Part shown: one piece after another, positions 1 through 10,531 of the stretch | Layout: every line of letters starts with the position of its first letter | How positions within the stretch are numbered: the stretch's first letter is position 1 | NCBI RefSeq assembly: GCF_000003605.2 | Contig: NW_003148771.1 | Span: 277,426-312,763 of the forward strand | Length of the DNA stretch: 35,338 nucleotides | Reading direction: 5' to 3' | Source: Saccoglossus kowalevskii | Taxonomy: Eukaryota; Hemichordata; Enteropneusta; Harrimaniidae | The notes under the pieces: generated by a model | Told to the model about the DNA's origin: nothing | Databases searched by the model: none | Seen by the model: the letters and a program-made list of their open reading frames with translations, nothing else | Made by a program: the position numbers and the translations under genes

Positions 1-538
1 CGTTGTTTTGTGTGCTCAACGTTGTCTTGTGTGTTCAACATTGTTTTGTGTGCTCAACGTTGTCTTGTGTGCTCAACATTGTCTTGTGTGTTCAACATTG
101 TCTTGTGTGCTCAACATTGTCTTGTGTGCTCAACATTGTCTTGTGTGTTCAACGTTGTTTTGTGTGCTCAACGTTGTCTTGTGTGTTCAACGTTGTCTTG
201 TGTGTTCAACATTGTTTTGTGTGTTCAACATTGTTTTGTGTGCTCAACATTGTCTTGTGTGCTCAACATTGTCTTGTGTGCTCAACATTGTCTTGTGTGT
301 TCAACATTGTCTTGTGTGTTCAACATTGTTTGTGTGTTCAACATTGTCTTGTGTGCTCAACATTGTCTTGTGTGTTCAACATTGTTTTGTGTGCTCAACG
401 TTGTCTTGTTTGTTCACCGTTGTCTTGTGTGCTCAACATTGTTTTGTGTGCTCAACATTGTTTTGTGTGTTCAACATTGTCTTGTTTGTTCACCGTTGTC
501 TTGTGTGCTCAACATTGTCTTTTGTGCTCAACGTTGTA
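1..538. repeat. 19-bp tandem repeat array, truncated by window start
   Basis: About 28 head-to-tail copies of a 19-bp unit such as CGTTGTCTTGTGTGCTCAA. One 18-bp unit occurs near 328 and two variant units contain TTTGTTCAC near 402 and 480. The variation is nearly all transitions at three positions: CAACG/CAACA, GTC/GTT and GTGTGC/GTGTGT. Because 19 is not a multiple of 3 and the unit lacks stops, all three + frames stay open and give Cys/Val-rich 19-residue repeats. This is a property of the satellite, not evidence of a gene. The array continues left of the window. Confidence 0.95.
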
Positions 539-1195
539 AATTCCGTACAACATACAGTTAACTCTGTTGGGCTCTCATTTGCATATTTGTTAATTCTAAT
601 GGTCATCATTGCTTGACAAATAACACCCTGTAAATGTGTGTGACATTTGTAAATCATTTTGTCCTTGTGTTGTAAGTTGAAACATCACTCCAGACATGCA
701 ATGCATATTAACTATTACAGAGACAGTCTTAGTAAAAACTAGGTCACGATTCTGCAATATATGACATAGTTGTATGTTAGTCGTTTGTTAGCTCCATTGT
801 CATCACTTGGTATAGGTGATTGTGTACTGTCGTTGCCGTTCTGTGACCCACAACAACTTTTTTTTTCAAACATCTTCTTCTCAAAAATCTCATTGTTTTT
901 TTACCATGTACATGGTACATACTTCCTTGGGTGAGCCTCTGATCATTTTGCAACGATATGATGATATTTTGTGACAATTCTCTATTTTTATTGAATATTG
1001 TAATATTTGATCAAAAATGTTATTTTTGACTTTTTCCTGACATTTTGCACATTTTTATGTGATTTTCCATTCCCTATATTGCTTATAGGTCGTGATAATA
1101 ATTATTAAGATAATACTGAATAAGTGTGATTTGCGCCTAGATGCAGGGTTATTTTGTGAACGGAGAAAAGTTGACTTTGCCATTCAAAGGATTAT
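539..1195. other. Non-coding AT-rich stretch, nothing recognised
   Basis: No convincing exon, RNA gene or repeat was found. Short open frames here have no recognisable protein content and no splice context. Confidence 0.5.
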
Positions 1196-1403
1196 TACTG
1201 TGGAATACTTTATTTTTGCTGGAATTAATTTTCGCTGAAAAAGGCTTTTTGGGGGTTTTGCGTGGAATTTATTTTCACTAATTTTTGATGAGATTAATGT
1301 GAAATATAGGAAAAAACGTATATTTGCTGTATTTTATTTTCACGGAATCATCCCTTCAGCGAAAATAGCGAAAATAAATTCCAAGCAAAAATATTCTACA
1401 GTA
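1196..1403 (+). mobile_element. Family 1 MITE-like element, copy a
   Basis: A 208-bp segment starts TACTGTGGAATACTTTATTT and ends in TATTCTACAGTA, giving inverted ends. Inside, the phrases TTTTCGCTG and CAGCGAAAA recur as inverted sub-repeats. The same internal order (GGAATTAATTTTCGCTG, then a GTGAAATATAGGAAAAA core, then GGATTTTATTTTCAC-like, then CAGCGAAAATA) is found at 16726, 20998 and, partly, 11741 and 30661. The TA at each edge fits a TA target duplication. No transposase is present, so it would be non-autonomous. Confidence 0.8.
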
Positions 1404-2503
1404 ATCAATTTTTTGAGTGTTTCTACATTGTTCTAGTCACCCTCTTCATCTTATTCGGCACGTACTGGCATGCGTGATTACGTACCCTGTTGAAAACATA
1501 AGATGGCGTGACAGACGAATTAAAATGTGAGCTATTATTCAAATTAAATCATTTTGTCTAAATCTGCATGACTGTCAATTTTTTTTATAAAAATCACAGC
1601 ATTCAAAATTCAATCAACAAAAATGTGAAATGTATGGCGTAATTTACCTAATGGCAATTTTACAGGGCACGTAAAATGCCACACTGATCATATTGTGTGG
1701 GTGTCAAATCAATGACTGCTCAGGAAATATTAAAGGTGAACAAAGTCTTGGCAGTCACTTCTCATTTCTACCCAGTTTTCTGGCTGAAAACGTGTGTGTT
1801 CGATGAAGATTGATCTCTGTCAAGGTGTTTGAAAACTATTGATATGTGTTTCATCTCTTTAGCTTAGAGTTGAAATTTATATGTAGCCTTTATATCTGGT
1901 ATGGTGGCATTTGGTTTTTATAGCCATTGGCCAAAAACAGGGAAAAGATAGTGTTATGAATGATTTGTTCTAGTCATATAGCATTGAAACATAATATGTA
2001 GGACAGTGATTATTGGGTGGTATGCAGCGTATCTGTCTGCTGTGGTGTCTGTCTGCTGTGCCTGCAGTTCTGCAGCTTGAACTTGACAGTATTGGAACCC
2101 TGAAATTACATGTATCATAAATTTTATAAATGATTTTGTTTTCCCAATGTTTTATAGATAACTTGTTTGTTTCAAGTGCATGTGATATTTTGTTTGATTA
2201 TGTCACTGAAGTTGCAGTATTGTTCAAAATTTCAAATGACGCACATCATCTCATCAGATCATGTTTACCTAAATTTGTACAAAGCAACATCACATTTCCA
2301 GTAGTTCACAATACTGTCAGTCAAACGTTCATCTGCAAACACTTGGTGTTATATGCAATAATACTGAAAGGATTTTAGTTGTTCTACAAAGGGACTATGA
2401 ACAAGGACTGCAAAATTGGGGATAATTATTACGTGTTCAGACAAAAAATACCACGTGACAGTGAAACCTGCAAATGATCTGGTCTATTTAGTGTGAATTT
2501 TGT
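1404..2503. other. Non-coding stretch, nothing recognised
   Basis: AT-rich sequence with small local repeats only, such as a GTCTGTCTGCTGTG duplication near 2030-2060. The 82-codon open frame at 2130-2378 has no recognisable domain and no splice context. Confidence 0.5.
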
Positions 2504-2659
2504 CAGAATAACTCGTTGGTTGTAATTTGTCTTAGTTAGTGACAAAAGTGACAGAATAACTCGTTGGTTGTAATTTGTCCTTAGCCGTTAGTGACAAAAG
2601 TGACAGAATAACTCGTTGGTTGTAATTTGTCTTAGTTAGTGACAAAAGTGACAGAATTT
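2504..2659. repeat. Three-copy tandem repeat of 48-52 bp
   Basis: Units start CAGAATAACTCGTTGGTTGT at 2504, 2552 and 2604, and a partial fourth begins at 2652. The second unit carries about four extra bases (CCTTAGCCG in place of CTTAG). It lies just upstream of the large minisatellite but is unrelated to it in sequence. Confidence 0.9.
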
Positions 2660-2681
2660 GTTGCTGTCAAATTTGACACAC

Positions 2682-2804
2682 TGGTGAAGGGTTCGGAGAA
2701 ACCCAGCTTACATGGAGCACAATGCCACAGGTTGTGGCATGCATTAAAGGACAGTGCCATAGCAGCTTGGTTTCCTTGACTAACCAGTGGGGAATTAAAT
2801 CAAA
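2682..2804 (+). mobile_element. Short retroposon-like insertion with 15-bp target duplication
   Basis: The 15-bp string TCAAATTTGACACAC occurs at 2667-2681 and again, identical, at 2805-2819. It brackets 123 bp that end in a short (AAATC)n-type tail. The insert has two potential hairpins: GGGTT...AACCC near 2690-2705, and ATGCCACA-ggt-TGTGGCAT near 2724-2742. A tail plus target duplication points to LINE-mediated retroposition of a short RNA or of a 5'-truncated LINE 3' end. An alternative is that the direct repeats are two minisatellite half-units, because the flanking array uses the similar CAATTTGACACAC. Confidence 0.55.
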
Positions 2805-5234
2805 TCAAATTTGACACACATGGCTTTCCTGTGATGATGTATTTACCAGTGTGCCCTCTAAGCCAATTTGACACACATGGCTTCCCTGTGATGGTGTATT
2901 ACCAGTGTGCCCTCTGAGCCAATTTGACACACATGGCTTTACTGTGATGGTGTATTACCAGTGAGCCCTCTGAGCCAATTTGACACACATGGCTTCCCTG
3001 TGATGGTGTATTACCAGTGTGCCCTGTAAGCCAATTGACACACATGGCTTAACTGTGATGGTGTATTACCAGTGTGCCCTGTAAGCCAATTTGACAAACA
3101 TGGCTTCCCTGTGATGCTGTATTACCAGTGTGCTCTCTAAGCCAATTTGACAAACATGGCTTCCCTGTGATGGTGTATTACCAGTGTGCCCCATAAGCCA
3201 ATTGACACACATGGCTTCCCTGTGATGGTGTATTACCAGTGTGCCCTGTAAGCCAATTGACACACATGGCTTCCCTGTAAGCCAATTGACACACATGGCT
3301 TCCCTGTCATGGTGTATTACCAGTATGCCCTGTAAGCCAATCTGACACACACGGCTTCCCTGTGATGGTGTATACCAGTGTGCCCTCTAAGCCAATTTGA
3401 CACTGGGATTCCATGTGATGGTGTATAATCAGTGTGCTCTCAAAGCCAATCTGACACAGGGATTCCCTGTGATGGTGTATTACCAGTGTGCCCTCTGTGC
3501 CAATTTGACACTGGGATTCCCTGTGATGGTGTATAACCAGTGTGCTCTCTAAGCCAATTTGACACTGGGATTCCCCGTGATGGTGTATTACCAGTGTGCT
3601 CTCTAAGCCAATTTGACACTGGGATTCCCTGTGATGGTGTATAACCAGTGAGCCCTGTAAGCCAATTTGACACTGGGATTCCCTGTGATGGTGTATAACC
3701 AGTGTGCCCTCTAAGCCAATTTGACACTGGGATTCCCTGTGATGGTGTATAACCAGTGTGCCCTCTAAGCCAATTTGACACTGGGATTCCCTGTGATGGT
3801 GTATAACCAGTGAGCCCTCTAAGCCAATTTGACACTGGGATTCCCTGTGATTGTGTATAACCAGTGTGCCCTCTAAGCCAATTTGACACTGGGATTCCCT
3901 GTGATGGTGTATAACCAGTGAGCCCTCTAAGCCAATTTGACACACAGGGCTACTCTGTGATGGTGTATTACCAGTGTGCCCTCTAAGCCAATTTGACACA
4001 CATGGCTTCCCTGTGATGGTGTATAACCAGTGAGCCCTCTAAGCCAATTTGACACTGGGATTCCCTGTGATGGTGTAATACCAGTGTGCCCTGTAAGCCA
4101 ATTTGACACTGGGATTCCCTGTGATGGTGTAATACCAGTGTGGCCTGTAAGCCAATCTGACACACATGGCTTCTCTGTGATGGTGCATTACCAGTGTGCC
4201 CTGTAAGCCAATCTGACACACATGGCCTCCACTTGATGGTGTATACCAGTGTGCCCTCTAAGCCAATTTGACACTGGGATTCCCTGTGATGGTGTATTAC
4301 CAGTGTGCCCTCTAAGCCAATTTGACACTGGGATTCCCTGTGATGGTGTATTACCAGTGTGCCCTCTAAGCCAATTTGACACTGGGATTCCCTGTGATGG
4401 TGTATTACCAGTGTTCCCTCTAAGCCAGTTTGACACTGGGATTCCCTGTGATGATGTATAACCAGTGTGCTCTCTAAGCCAATTTGACACACACGGCTTC
4501 CCTGTGATGGTGTATTACCAGTGTGCTCTCTAAGCCAATTTGACACACAGGGCTTCCCTGTGATGGTGTATACCAGTGAGCCCTCTAAGCCAATTTGACA
4601 CTGGGATTCCCTGTGATGGTGTATTACCAGTGTGCCCTGTAAGCCAATTTGACACACATGGCTTCCCTGTGATGGTGTATTACCAGTGTGCCCTGTAAAC
4701 CAATTTGACACACATGGCTTCCCTGTGATGGTGTATAACCAGTGTGCCCTCTAAGCCAATTTGACACTGGGATTCCCTGTGATGGTGTATACCAGTGAGC
4801 CCTCTAAGCCAATTTGACACTGGGATTCCCTGTGATGGTGTATACCAGTGAGCCCTCTAAGCCAATTTGGCACACATGGCTTCCCTGTGATGGTGTATAC
4901 CAGTGAGCCCTCTAAGCCAATTTTACACTGGGATTCCCTGTGATGGTGTATACCAGTGAGCCCTCTAAGCCAATTTGACACACATGGCTTCCCTGTGATG
5001 GTGTATAACCAGTGTGCCCTGTAAGCCAATTTGACACACATGGCTTCCCTGTGATGGTGTATAACCAGTGAGCCCTGTAAGCCAATTTGACACACACGGC
5101 TTCCCTGTGATGGTGTATAACCAGTGTGCCCTCTAAGCCAATTTGACACTGGGATTCCCTGTGATGGTGTATACCAGTGTGCCCTCTAATCCAATTTGAC
5201 AAACATGGCTTTACTGTGACGGTGTATAACCAGT
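2805..5234. repeat. Large minisatellite, about 44 units of 53-56 bp, two unit types
   Basis: Units read GTGCCCTCTAAGCCAATTTG, then either ACACTGGGATTCC (type A, about 54 bp) or ACACACATGGCTTCC (type B, about 56 bp), then CTGTGATGGTGTATAACCAG. Type B dominates both ends. Type A forms uninterrupted runs in the core, for example about 3400-3930 and 4260-4470. Small length changes come from TATAACC/TATTACC/TATACC. Because 54 is divisible by 3, type A runs hold long minus-strand frames with an 18-residue period (SQCQIGLEGTLVIHHHRE). No start context, splice sites or protein family supports expression. Confidence 0.95.
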
Positions 5235-6566
5235 TAATTGAATTTACAAAGGTTATTTCTTGTTTATTCACATACAACTGTAACTGTGGGTTCACAGTGC
5301 CATGTCAGTGAATATTTTAACTTCCAAAAGACTTGTATTGACTTTGAGGGTTTTATCAGCCAAATTTAGATTTCAAGTTTACAAAACTTATTGTGTAGTA
5401 TTCATACAAATGTATCAGCAATTTTATAAGGCTTTTCTTTTATTCTTCAATAAAATAAAAAAATATCGTTAAATAAAAAAGTGCGAAGTACGTGTAATTT
5501 TAATAACAATAACATGTGAGACGGTGTGCACTAGGTTCACGGTAGAGCTCTATATTGAAACCTAAGCACTTGTATTGCTTTTACTTCCCCTTTCATACAA
5601 TACAACTTTTACAGTTTTTCTGCATAATGCAACAAAACATGGAAAAATACTGAAAATCTAATTCTGGTCATCAGAGAATATTACACGTAATCCTAGCGGT
5701 ATGAATCATAACAGTAATGTGCATTTCCATATTTCACTGTCTGTAATGAGCTTAAAACATGCCATATTTCATTTGTAAATTCATCTATAATCTGAAATCG
5801 TCGTTATACAATGTAACAATTGATGATGACTGCTTATAGCGATTCATGGTTCATCTTTTGTTCATCAATTTTCCAGGCTCTCCCGTCCATGAAAGCATTG
5901 GATGTGTCGTCTCGTATATATTCTGCATGTTTCCTTTAGTCAATATTTTATTAGTATTTTGTCTCCTTATATATAATGCATAAATACGTGTGAATAATAG
6001 ATAGGTAGACAGTAACGTTGAAATTGCCGCTTGGTTGATAATAGATGTGTACTGTCTTTGTCGTGGATGGAGCATCAAAATCAAATCTACGTTCGTTATT
6101 CATTGCATCATATGCGTCACATATTACCTGAGTTAAAATATGAGCGGTCATTTATTATAAATTTGAATGTATACAATAACAGTAATAACAGTAGATTGGA
6201 AGATTTCTTTTGCAAGCTGGGTCCCAAACGATTTATCTTCTCCGTGCATATGCATGCTAACTTTGTTCATACAACTGGAGGATATGTATTCAGTGTCAAG
6301 CAGTTTAAAAATTTAACTTTAATAAGAAACTCAGAATACATATTTATATATGCAGGCATTTGGGGCCAAATCAATTTAAATCACTGCATTTTCTAATGAA
6401 ATTGTTATTAATCTGTAGTTACATACTAGTTTATTCATCTTGTTTATAAATTTTTTGCAGCAGAAATAGTGGCTGTGAAAACATATGTAGCTTTTTTTAA
6501 CACTGACCTAATTCTATTCACTGGGATTGTGTTTTAGTACTATGACCTATCATGAACCTTTTCGAC
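5235..6566. other. Non-coding AT-rich stretch, nothing recognised
   Basis: Contains A/T runs and short random open frames, such as 6031-6396 and its antisense partners. None shows a recognisable domain or splice boundary. Confidence 0.5.
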
Positions 6567-6935
6567 AATAGACCATTTTCCGTACACTGCGAGAATCACG
6601 CGTTATGCGTGAAATCGAACGTAAAAACAGGACAAACAAAGGTCATAGCGTCGTAGTGGCGTCAAACATCGCGTGGGATTCAACAAACGCAAAAGTATTT
6701 TGGGGACATTTCCATGCTTAATAATGTGCTGTCCACATTTGATGATAGGCAATTACGATTAAGTAAGGGTATTCGGAAGCAATATTCCTCTGTCGAAGAT
6801 CGGCCGGTCGGTGTGAGCTACGAAATAAGGAAATTCGAGTTCAAAATCAAATCGTTTGATTTTTGCGGCAGACGTTCGACACGCGTCTTTCATGCATCTC
6901 GCGAGATCTCGCAATTGTACGGAAAATCACCTATT
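6567..6935. mobile_element. CpG-rich inverted-repeat (MITE-like) element
   Basis: The left end AATAGACCATTTTCCGTACA is matched in inverse by the right end TGTACGGAAAATCACCTATT. Weaker inverted similarity continues about 55-63 bp inwards, through GCGAGA to TCGAACGT. The inside has many CpGs (ACGCGTTATGCG, GGCCGGTCGG, CGACACGCG), unlike the CpG-poor flanks. I see no clear target duplication. The open frame at 6714-6965 lies across the element and its edge and is not recognisable. Probably a non-autonomous DNA transposon. Confidence 0.65.
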
Positions 6936-6982
6936 CTATTTATACCTTATTTGCTTGTGGTTTAGATATATGACAGGTGTGT

Positions 6983-7395
6983 CTTTTTTTTTTTTGTAAA
7001 TGTTGTTGGGCCAGGCGAAAGTTCCGGACAGTCACTTGTCTCTCCTGACTTTATTTGTATGTGCAAATTGCAAGTTCTAGTGCTGACACATAGTGCATTT
7101 TGCCACAGAAGTCATATTCATGTTTGGGACTACATGACAGGGCTGCGCGGCCATCTTCCTATCAAATAGCAGTTTAATGCGCTATCCTGACATCAACCAG
7201 GCTTGGCCGAACACAAGCACCTGTAAACATTAACCAAGGGTCCCATTCATTAGTGAATGAATCTCGGCCAGTGGAATTGGCCTTCCCATTGAGGGTAGGG
7301 GTCGATGCTTTGATGTTCAGCCTAAGGTAGGATTTGAACATGGGTCTACCGATCATGAGTCTGATGCCACAACCACTATGCTACCAGTGACCGGT
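6983..7395 (-). mobile_element. Complete tRNA-derived SINE
   Basis: Read on the minus strand, the element starts near 7395 with AACCGGTCACTGG. It has a perfect A box TAGCATAGTGG (7383-7373) and a perfect B box GTTCAAATC (within 7339-7330), about 33 nt apart as in a tRNA. An anticodon-like CTCATGATC lies between them. It ends in a 12-base poly(A), seen as a T run at 6984-6995. A 12-bp target duplication TGACAGGTGTGT flanks it at 6971-6982 and 7396-7407. Target duplication, tail and Pol III promoter all point in the same direction. The tRNA-unrelated body contains the stretch that appears as the 60-codon open frame at 7174-7356, which is not a gene. I did not assign a SINE superfamily. Confidence 0.9.
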
Positions 7396-7407
7396 TGACA
7401 GGTGTGT

Positions 7408-8570
7408 TATTGTTCAAAGTAAGTTGTATGATCTACCATACATTTAACACAGTATTTGGTTTACATGCGCTTCTAATTGAACAATAATTTGTGACATACT
7501 TTAGTTGATTAATTGTTTTAAATTCAGTTTTAATTGAAACAATCAAATGTATTACATTTAAAAACTTAACTCAAAGTAAAACCAAATTGTGTTTTTTGAT
7601 ATTCACAGCCCTGGTTGGACTTTTATCCATTTGAACTACGAAGTCAACTTTTGTCAGCATTCACAAAACTAAACCTAAACCTTGCCCATGGGCGATGTTT
7701 CAAATAGTGGGCGATGTTTTGGTCCACACATTGCCTGACTGAACATTTTTACAGACCCCAATTTTCCCGTCCGAAAGCATTAAAACTTCATTAAAACCAA
7801 TGCTGTATACGAATTGTTGTTGCGTATTATGACTCGTTAAAATACATTTCACTTACGTTTATTACACTCGAATAAAGTCTAAGCTTGAAAAGAATGTTAT
7901 TTACGAAGTTTAAAATATCCAAGCCTTCCTGGTTCGAGCCTCTTGGTTGTTATCATTAATGTTTAATCTTTGTCTGTATCGCATTCCAGACAAAAAGTCG
8001 GTAAACAAGAAATGGGCAAACTAAAATGTCTCCTGCGTTTTACATGTGACATGATTATTAAAAAACACAGAGTTAAGCGGTCATGTACGTTCTATAAAGC
8101 TAACCTTGTACACATAATCTTGTACTGACGTGTTTTTTGTCCAAAAAAGACGTTCCCTTTCAGTTAACCCCCAGTTAACTCTTCGCGTTCATGGTATTTG
8201 TGAGAGTTGAAAGATTTTTTGAACACATGACAAGTAACTATATTGATTTGCGTCAAGCTGGATGGCCCGAATTTAAATATCAGTGCATGAACTCTGGAGG
8301 TCACTGCCCAATGCCGCACGTAATTCAAACGCATGGTTATTATAGTTCAGTCGAAATGTACGTGAATATTGCGATCGAAGTGCACTGTCCAGAGTTTATT
8401 ATATTATAGTAAAATTTATGGTATGGTTTATATTACATGTTCACTTCATTTTGAATAAATAAATCATCATTGGAACATAGATGAATCACAAGTATTTAAA
8501 ATATTTTCTTGACTTTCCGTAGATACCCGACTACTATCATTTTAATGATTTAATGCGCCCATGTTTATGT
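7408..8570. other. Non-coding stretch, nothing recognised
   Basis: No supported gene. The 72-codon open frame at 8191-8409 has no recognisable family. An isolated B-box-like GGTTCGAGCC at 7931-7940 lacks an A box. Confidence 0.5.
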
Positions 8571-8830
8571 TTGTGTAATTATTACGAATGCAACACATTA
8601 TCAAGTCGGTAATATTGAAATATTCACAGACCCAATACCCCAGGTCAGTATCCTAACAATAGTGAAAATTATCTTGAGTTTGCGTAATTATCATGAAAGC
8701 AATACATTTAATACAAAGTTGAAATATTCTGAGCTGATACAATATATAAACAAATTTGCGTAATTAGAAGTAAACGACGTTGATATATTCAAAGCCAGTA
8801 CAGAGTTGCATACAAGTTGCGTAATTACTG
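8571..8830. repeat. Degenerate tandem repeat carrying TTTGCGTAATTA
   Basis: The motif TTTGCGTAATTA or a close variant occurs at about 8569, 8679, 8755 and 8816. Each copy is followed at a variable distance by an AATATTC-like stretch (GAAATATTCACAG, GAAATATTCTGAG, GATATATTCAAAG). Spacing shrinks from about 108 to 76 to 61 bp, which suggests an old decayed tandem repeat. Confidence 0.6.
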
Positions 8831-9134
8831 TACCGTCGGATATAATAACAGTTTTACTAGATCGACACGCGGACCACAAAAGAAAAAGGTTGCTAAGGTA
8901 ATGCCAGTTCAGCACGTGACTTGGGGTCAAACTTCGGTCAACACACACTTGATGCCAGCATCGCCGTGCAGCAAGTTTCGCAAAGTACTTGAAGTTCAAT
9001 TGCGTCCCAAAATGATGTCGCTGATCACTCAGTTGTCGCAGCGTGTGTTGTCATGTCCATGATGCACCCAGTTTCAACTTTGACTTGCTTTTCCTTCTTC
9101 GTGCATGTTCTTGTTCACGTAAAATGCGACCTCT
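8831..9134. other. Non-coding stretch, nothing recognised
   Basis: Overlapping small open frames (8817-9062, 9043-9369) have no recognisable domain. CpG content is somewhat higher than in the surroundings. Confidence 0.4.
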
Positions 9135-9177
9135 CACCAATCACAGTCCCTCTATCATAGAGGGACTGTGCACCAAT
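9135..9177. mobile_element. 29-bp palindromic insertion 1 with 7-bp direct repeats
   Basis: The 29 bp at 9142-9170 form a perfect palindrome with 14-bp arms (CACAGTCCCTCTAT / ATAGAGGGACTGTG) and one central base. They are flanked by a perfect 7-bp direct repeat CACCAAT at 9135-9141 and 9171-9177. The layout equals that at 12135-12177. It is best read as a tiny foldback insertion with a 7-bp target duplication; no autonomous partner is visible. Confidence 0.65.
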
Positions 9178-9306
9178 GATTTAAAACACTTTGAATTTAT
9201 ACTTTGCATGATTATATTTGGTCAACGCGAAACATTATTTTTTCTGGACCATTTTTATCAACGCAGGGTTATTTTTTCAGACAAGATGGGCCTCGTAATA
9301 TCTGCC

Positions 9307-9377
9307 AAAAGATTGCCCGGGCGATCTTTTGGTCCACAATTTTCTTTAAAAAAATCGAATCCTCCATAAGATCGCCC
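9307..9377. repeat. GC-rich palindrome plus a third inverted arm
   Basis: Positions 9307-9330 are a near-perfect 24-bp palindrome, AAAAGATTGCCC / GGGCGATCTTTT. A further arm AAGATCGCCC at 9368-9377 is the inverse of 9319-9328, so two alternative hairpins can form. Function unknown. Confidence 0.6.
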
Positions 9378-10139
9378 AGGGCGGGGTATCAGCCGAATCC
9401 GGTAATTGTAGCAAATAGGAAAGATAATTTGGTCCAGTATTATTAGAAAAAATGATAGAAAATTGCATAATAATTGGTAATGTGTTTGGCTGGCAAGAAA
9501 AACTATGATACACAAACAATTAACATGGATTCATGGTATATGCATGTCTTGTTCCACCTATTATTGTGCCTGATGAATTCATGTAGTAAAAATGTTTTTA
9601 TCGGGGCATGAACTGAAATAGTTGGATCCCCCCAGGACGACCTTAAATAACAAATACTGCAGCTGTGCTTGGTTCCGCTGCTTGATAATGTTTAAGTCAG
9701 CTTTGAATAAAAACTATAATATTGAGTTGGTCAGTAGACTGTAGAAACACTGTCAGTACACCAGGTGTAGTAAAAATGGCAGTATTTGACAGGATTGATG
9801 AGTATTATCCATTATGATATTGCTGCACTTTTAGTTTTATGTTTCAATTAAGTTTCTATTTTTGTGTTAAGTGCTTGTGACACAGTATTCCCCTGCAATA
9901 TGCATGTATTGAATTAATAATGTCTCCAAATAAAAATATTTTAGTCAGTAAATATTTTTATTGTTAAACATGTCTTACGTTGAAATATTTTCACTATTTG
10001 CATTGCATCATGGGAATATGGTGAAAGAGCAGACAGTTGTGTCAAGCAAAACAGCAAACTCCAAATCTAATTTGTCCTATATTCTATCGAATAAACAGAA
10101 AGGCTGACATACATTATGGTAGATTTTTATCTTTCCCAG
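9378..10139. other. Non-coding stretch, nothing recognised
   Basis: AT-rich, with no supported exon, RNA gene or element boundary. Confidence 0.5.
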
Positions 10140-10329
10140 AATTGTTCGAATGTTTTTACTGTAAAAAACGGACGAGCTCAAACTCCATACTTGCATAATA
10201 TCGAACAGATGCATTTGTGTCACCATCAAATCCAAAATGGCTGACTGGCAGTCATTTTGTTTAAATGAATGCAGTTCTTTAAAGCTGTATTTCATACATG
10301 CCCGAACCAATCAAGTTTAAACTTCACAC
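10140..10329. repeat. Interspersed repeat fragment related to 32230-32400
   Basis: The order AAATGGCTGACTGGCAGTCA, a TTTAATGAATGCAGTT stretch, ATACATGCCCGAACC and ACTTCACACATAT is paralleled at about 32230-32340 by AAATGACTCACTGGTAGCCA, TTTAATGAATGCTGTT, a GCTGGGCTGATC stretch and ACTTTACACATACAT. This marks a diverged dispersed repeat. The 77-codon minus-strand open frame at 10077-10310 overlaps it and is not a gene. Confidence 0.55.
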
Positions 10330-10531
10330 ATATATTAATTATTCATTGGGTTTTAATTTTGCTTATTTCGCTGACTGAAAAATGCGCTGAATTAAAACCC
10401 AGTGAATATTTCAAATTTAGCATACAAACATTATCTAATTAATAAAACCATGAATTTAAAACCCACTGAATATGCCTGAAATGATAAATCAGCAAAATTT
10501 AAACCCAGTGAAAATTAGTCATTTTACAGTA
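10330..10531 (-). mobile_element. Family 2 MITE-like element, most complete copy
   Basis: The inverse phrases TTCATTGGGTTTTAATTTTG and AAATTTAAACCCAGTG lie at opposite ends. Internal AAAACCCAGTGAATATT and TTTAAAACCCACTGAATAT add further inverted sub-repeats. The right end is ATTTTACAGTA. The same internal order is seen at 13689 and 15210 as two halves split by an insertion. No coding capacity. Confidence 0.7.

Noticed and set aside
3..616. Three overlapping + strand open frames of about 180-200 codons at the window start
   Set aside because: All three frames of a 19-bp stop-free tandem repeat are open; no real gene uses all three.
2805..5234. CRISPR-like array
   Set aside because: Whole units repeat without unique spacers, units are too long, and the genome is eukaryotic.
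3066..5295. Long minus-strand open frames (up to 242 codons) as genes
   Set aside because: They are translations of the 53-56-bp minisatellite; frame openness follows from a 54-bp stop-free unit. No start context, splicing or family match.
7931..7940. tRNA gene suggested by the B box GGTTCGAGCC
   Set aside because: No A box or cloverleaf upstream at the required distance.
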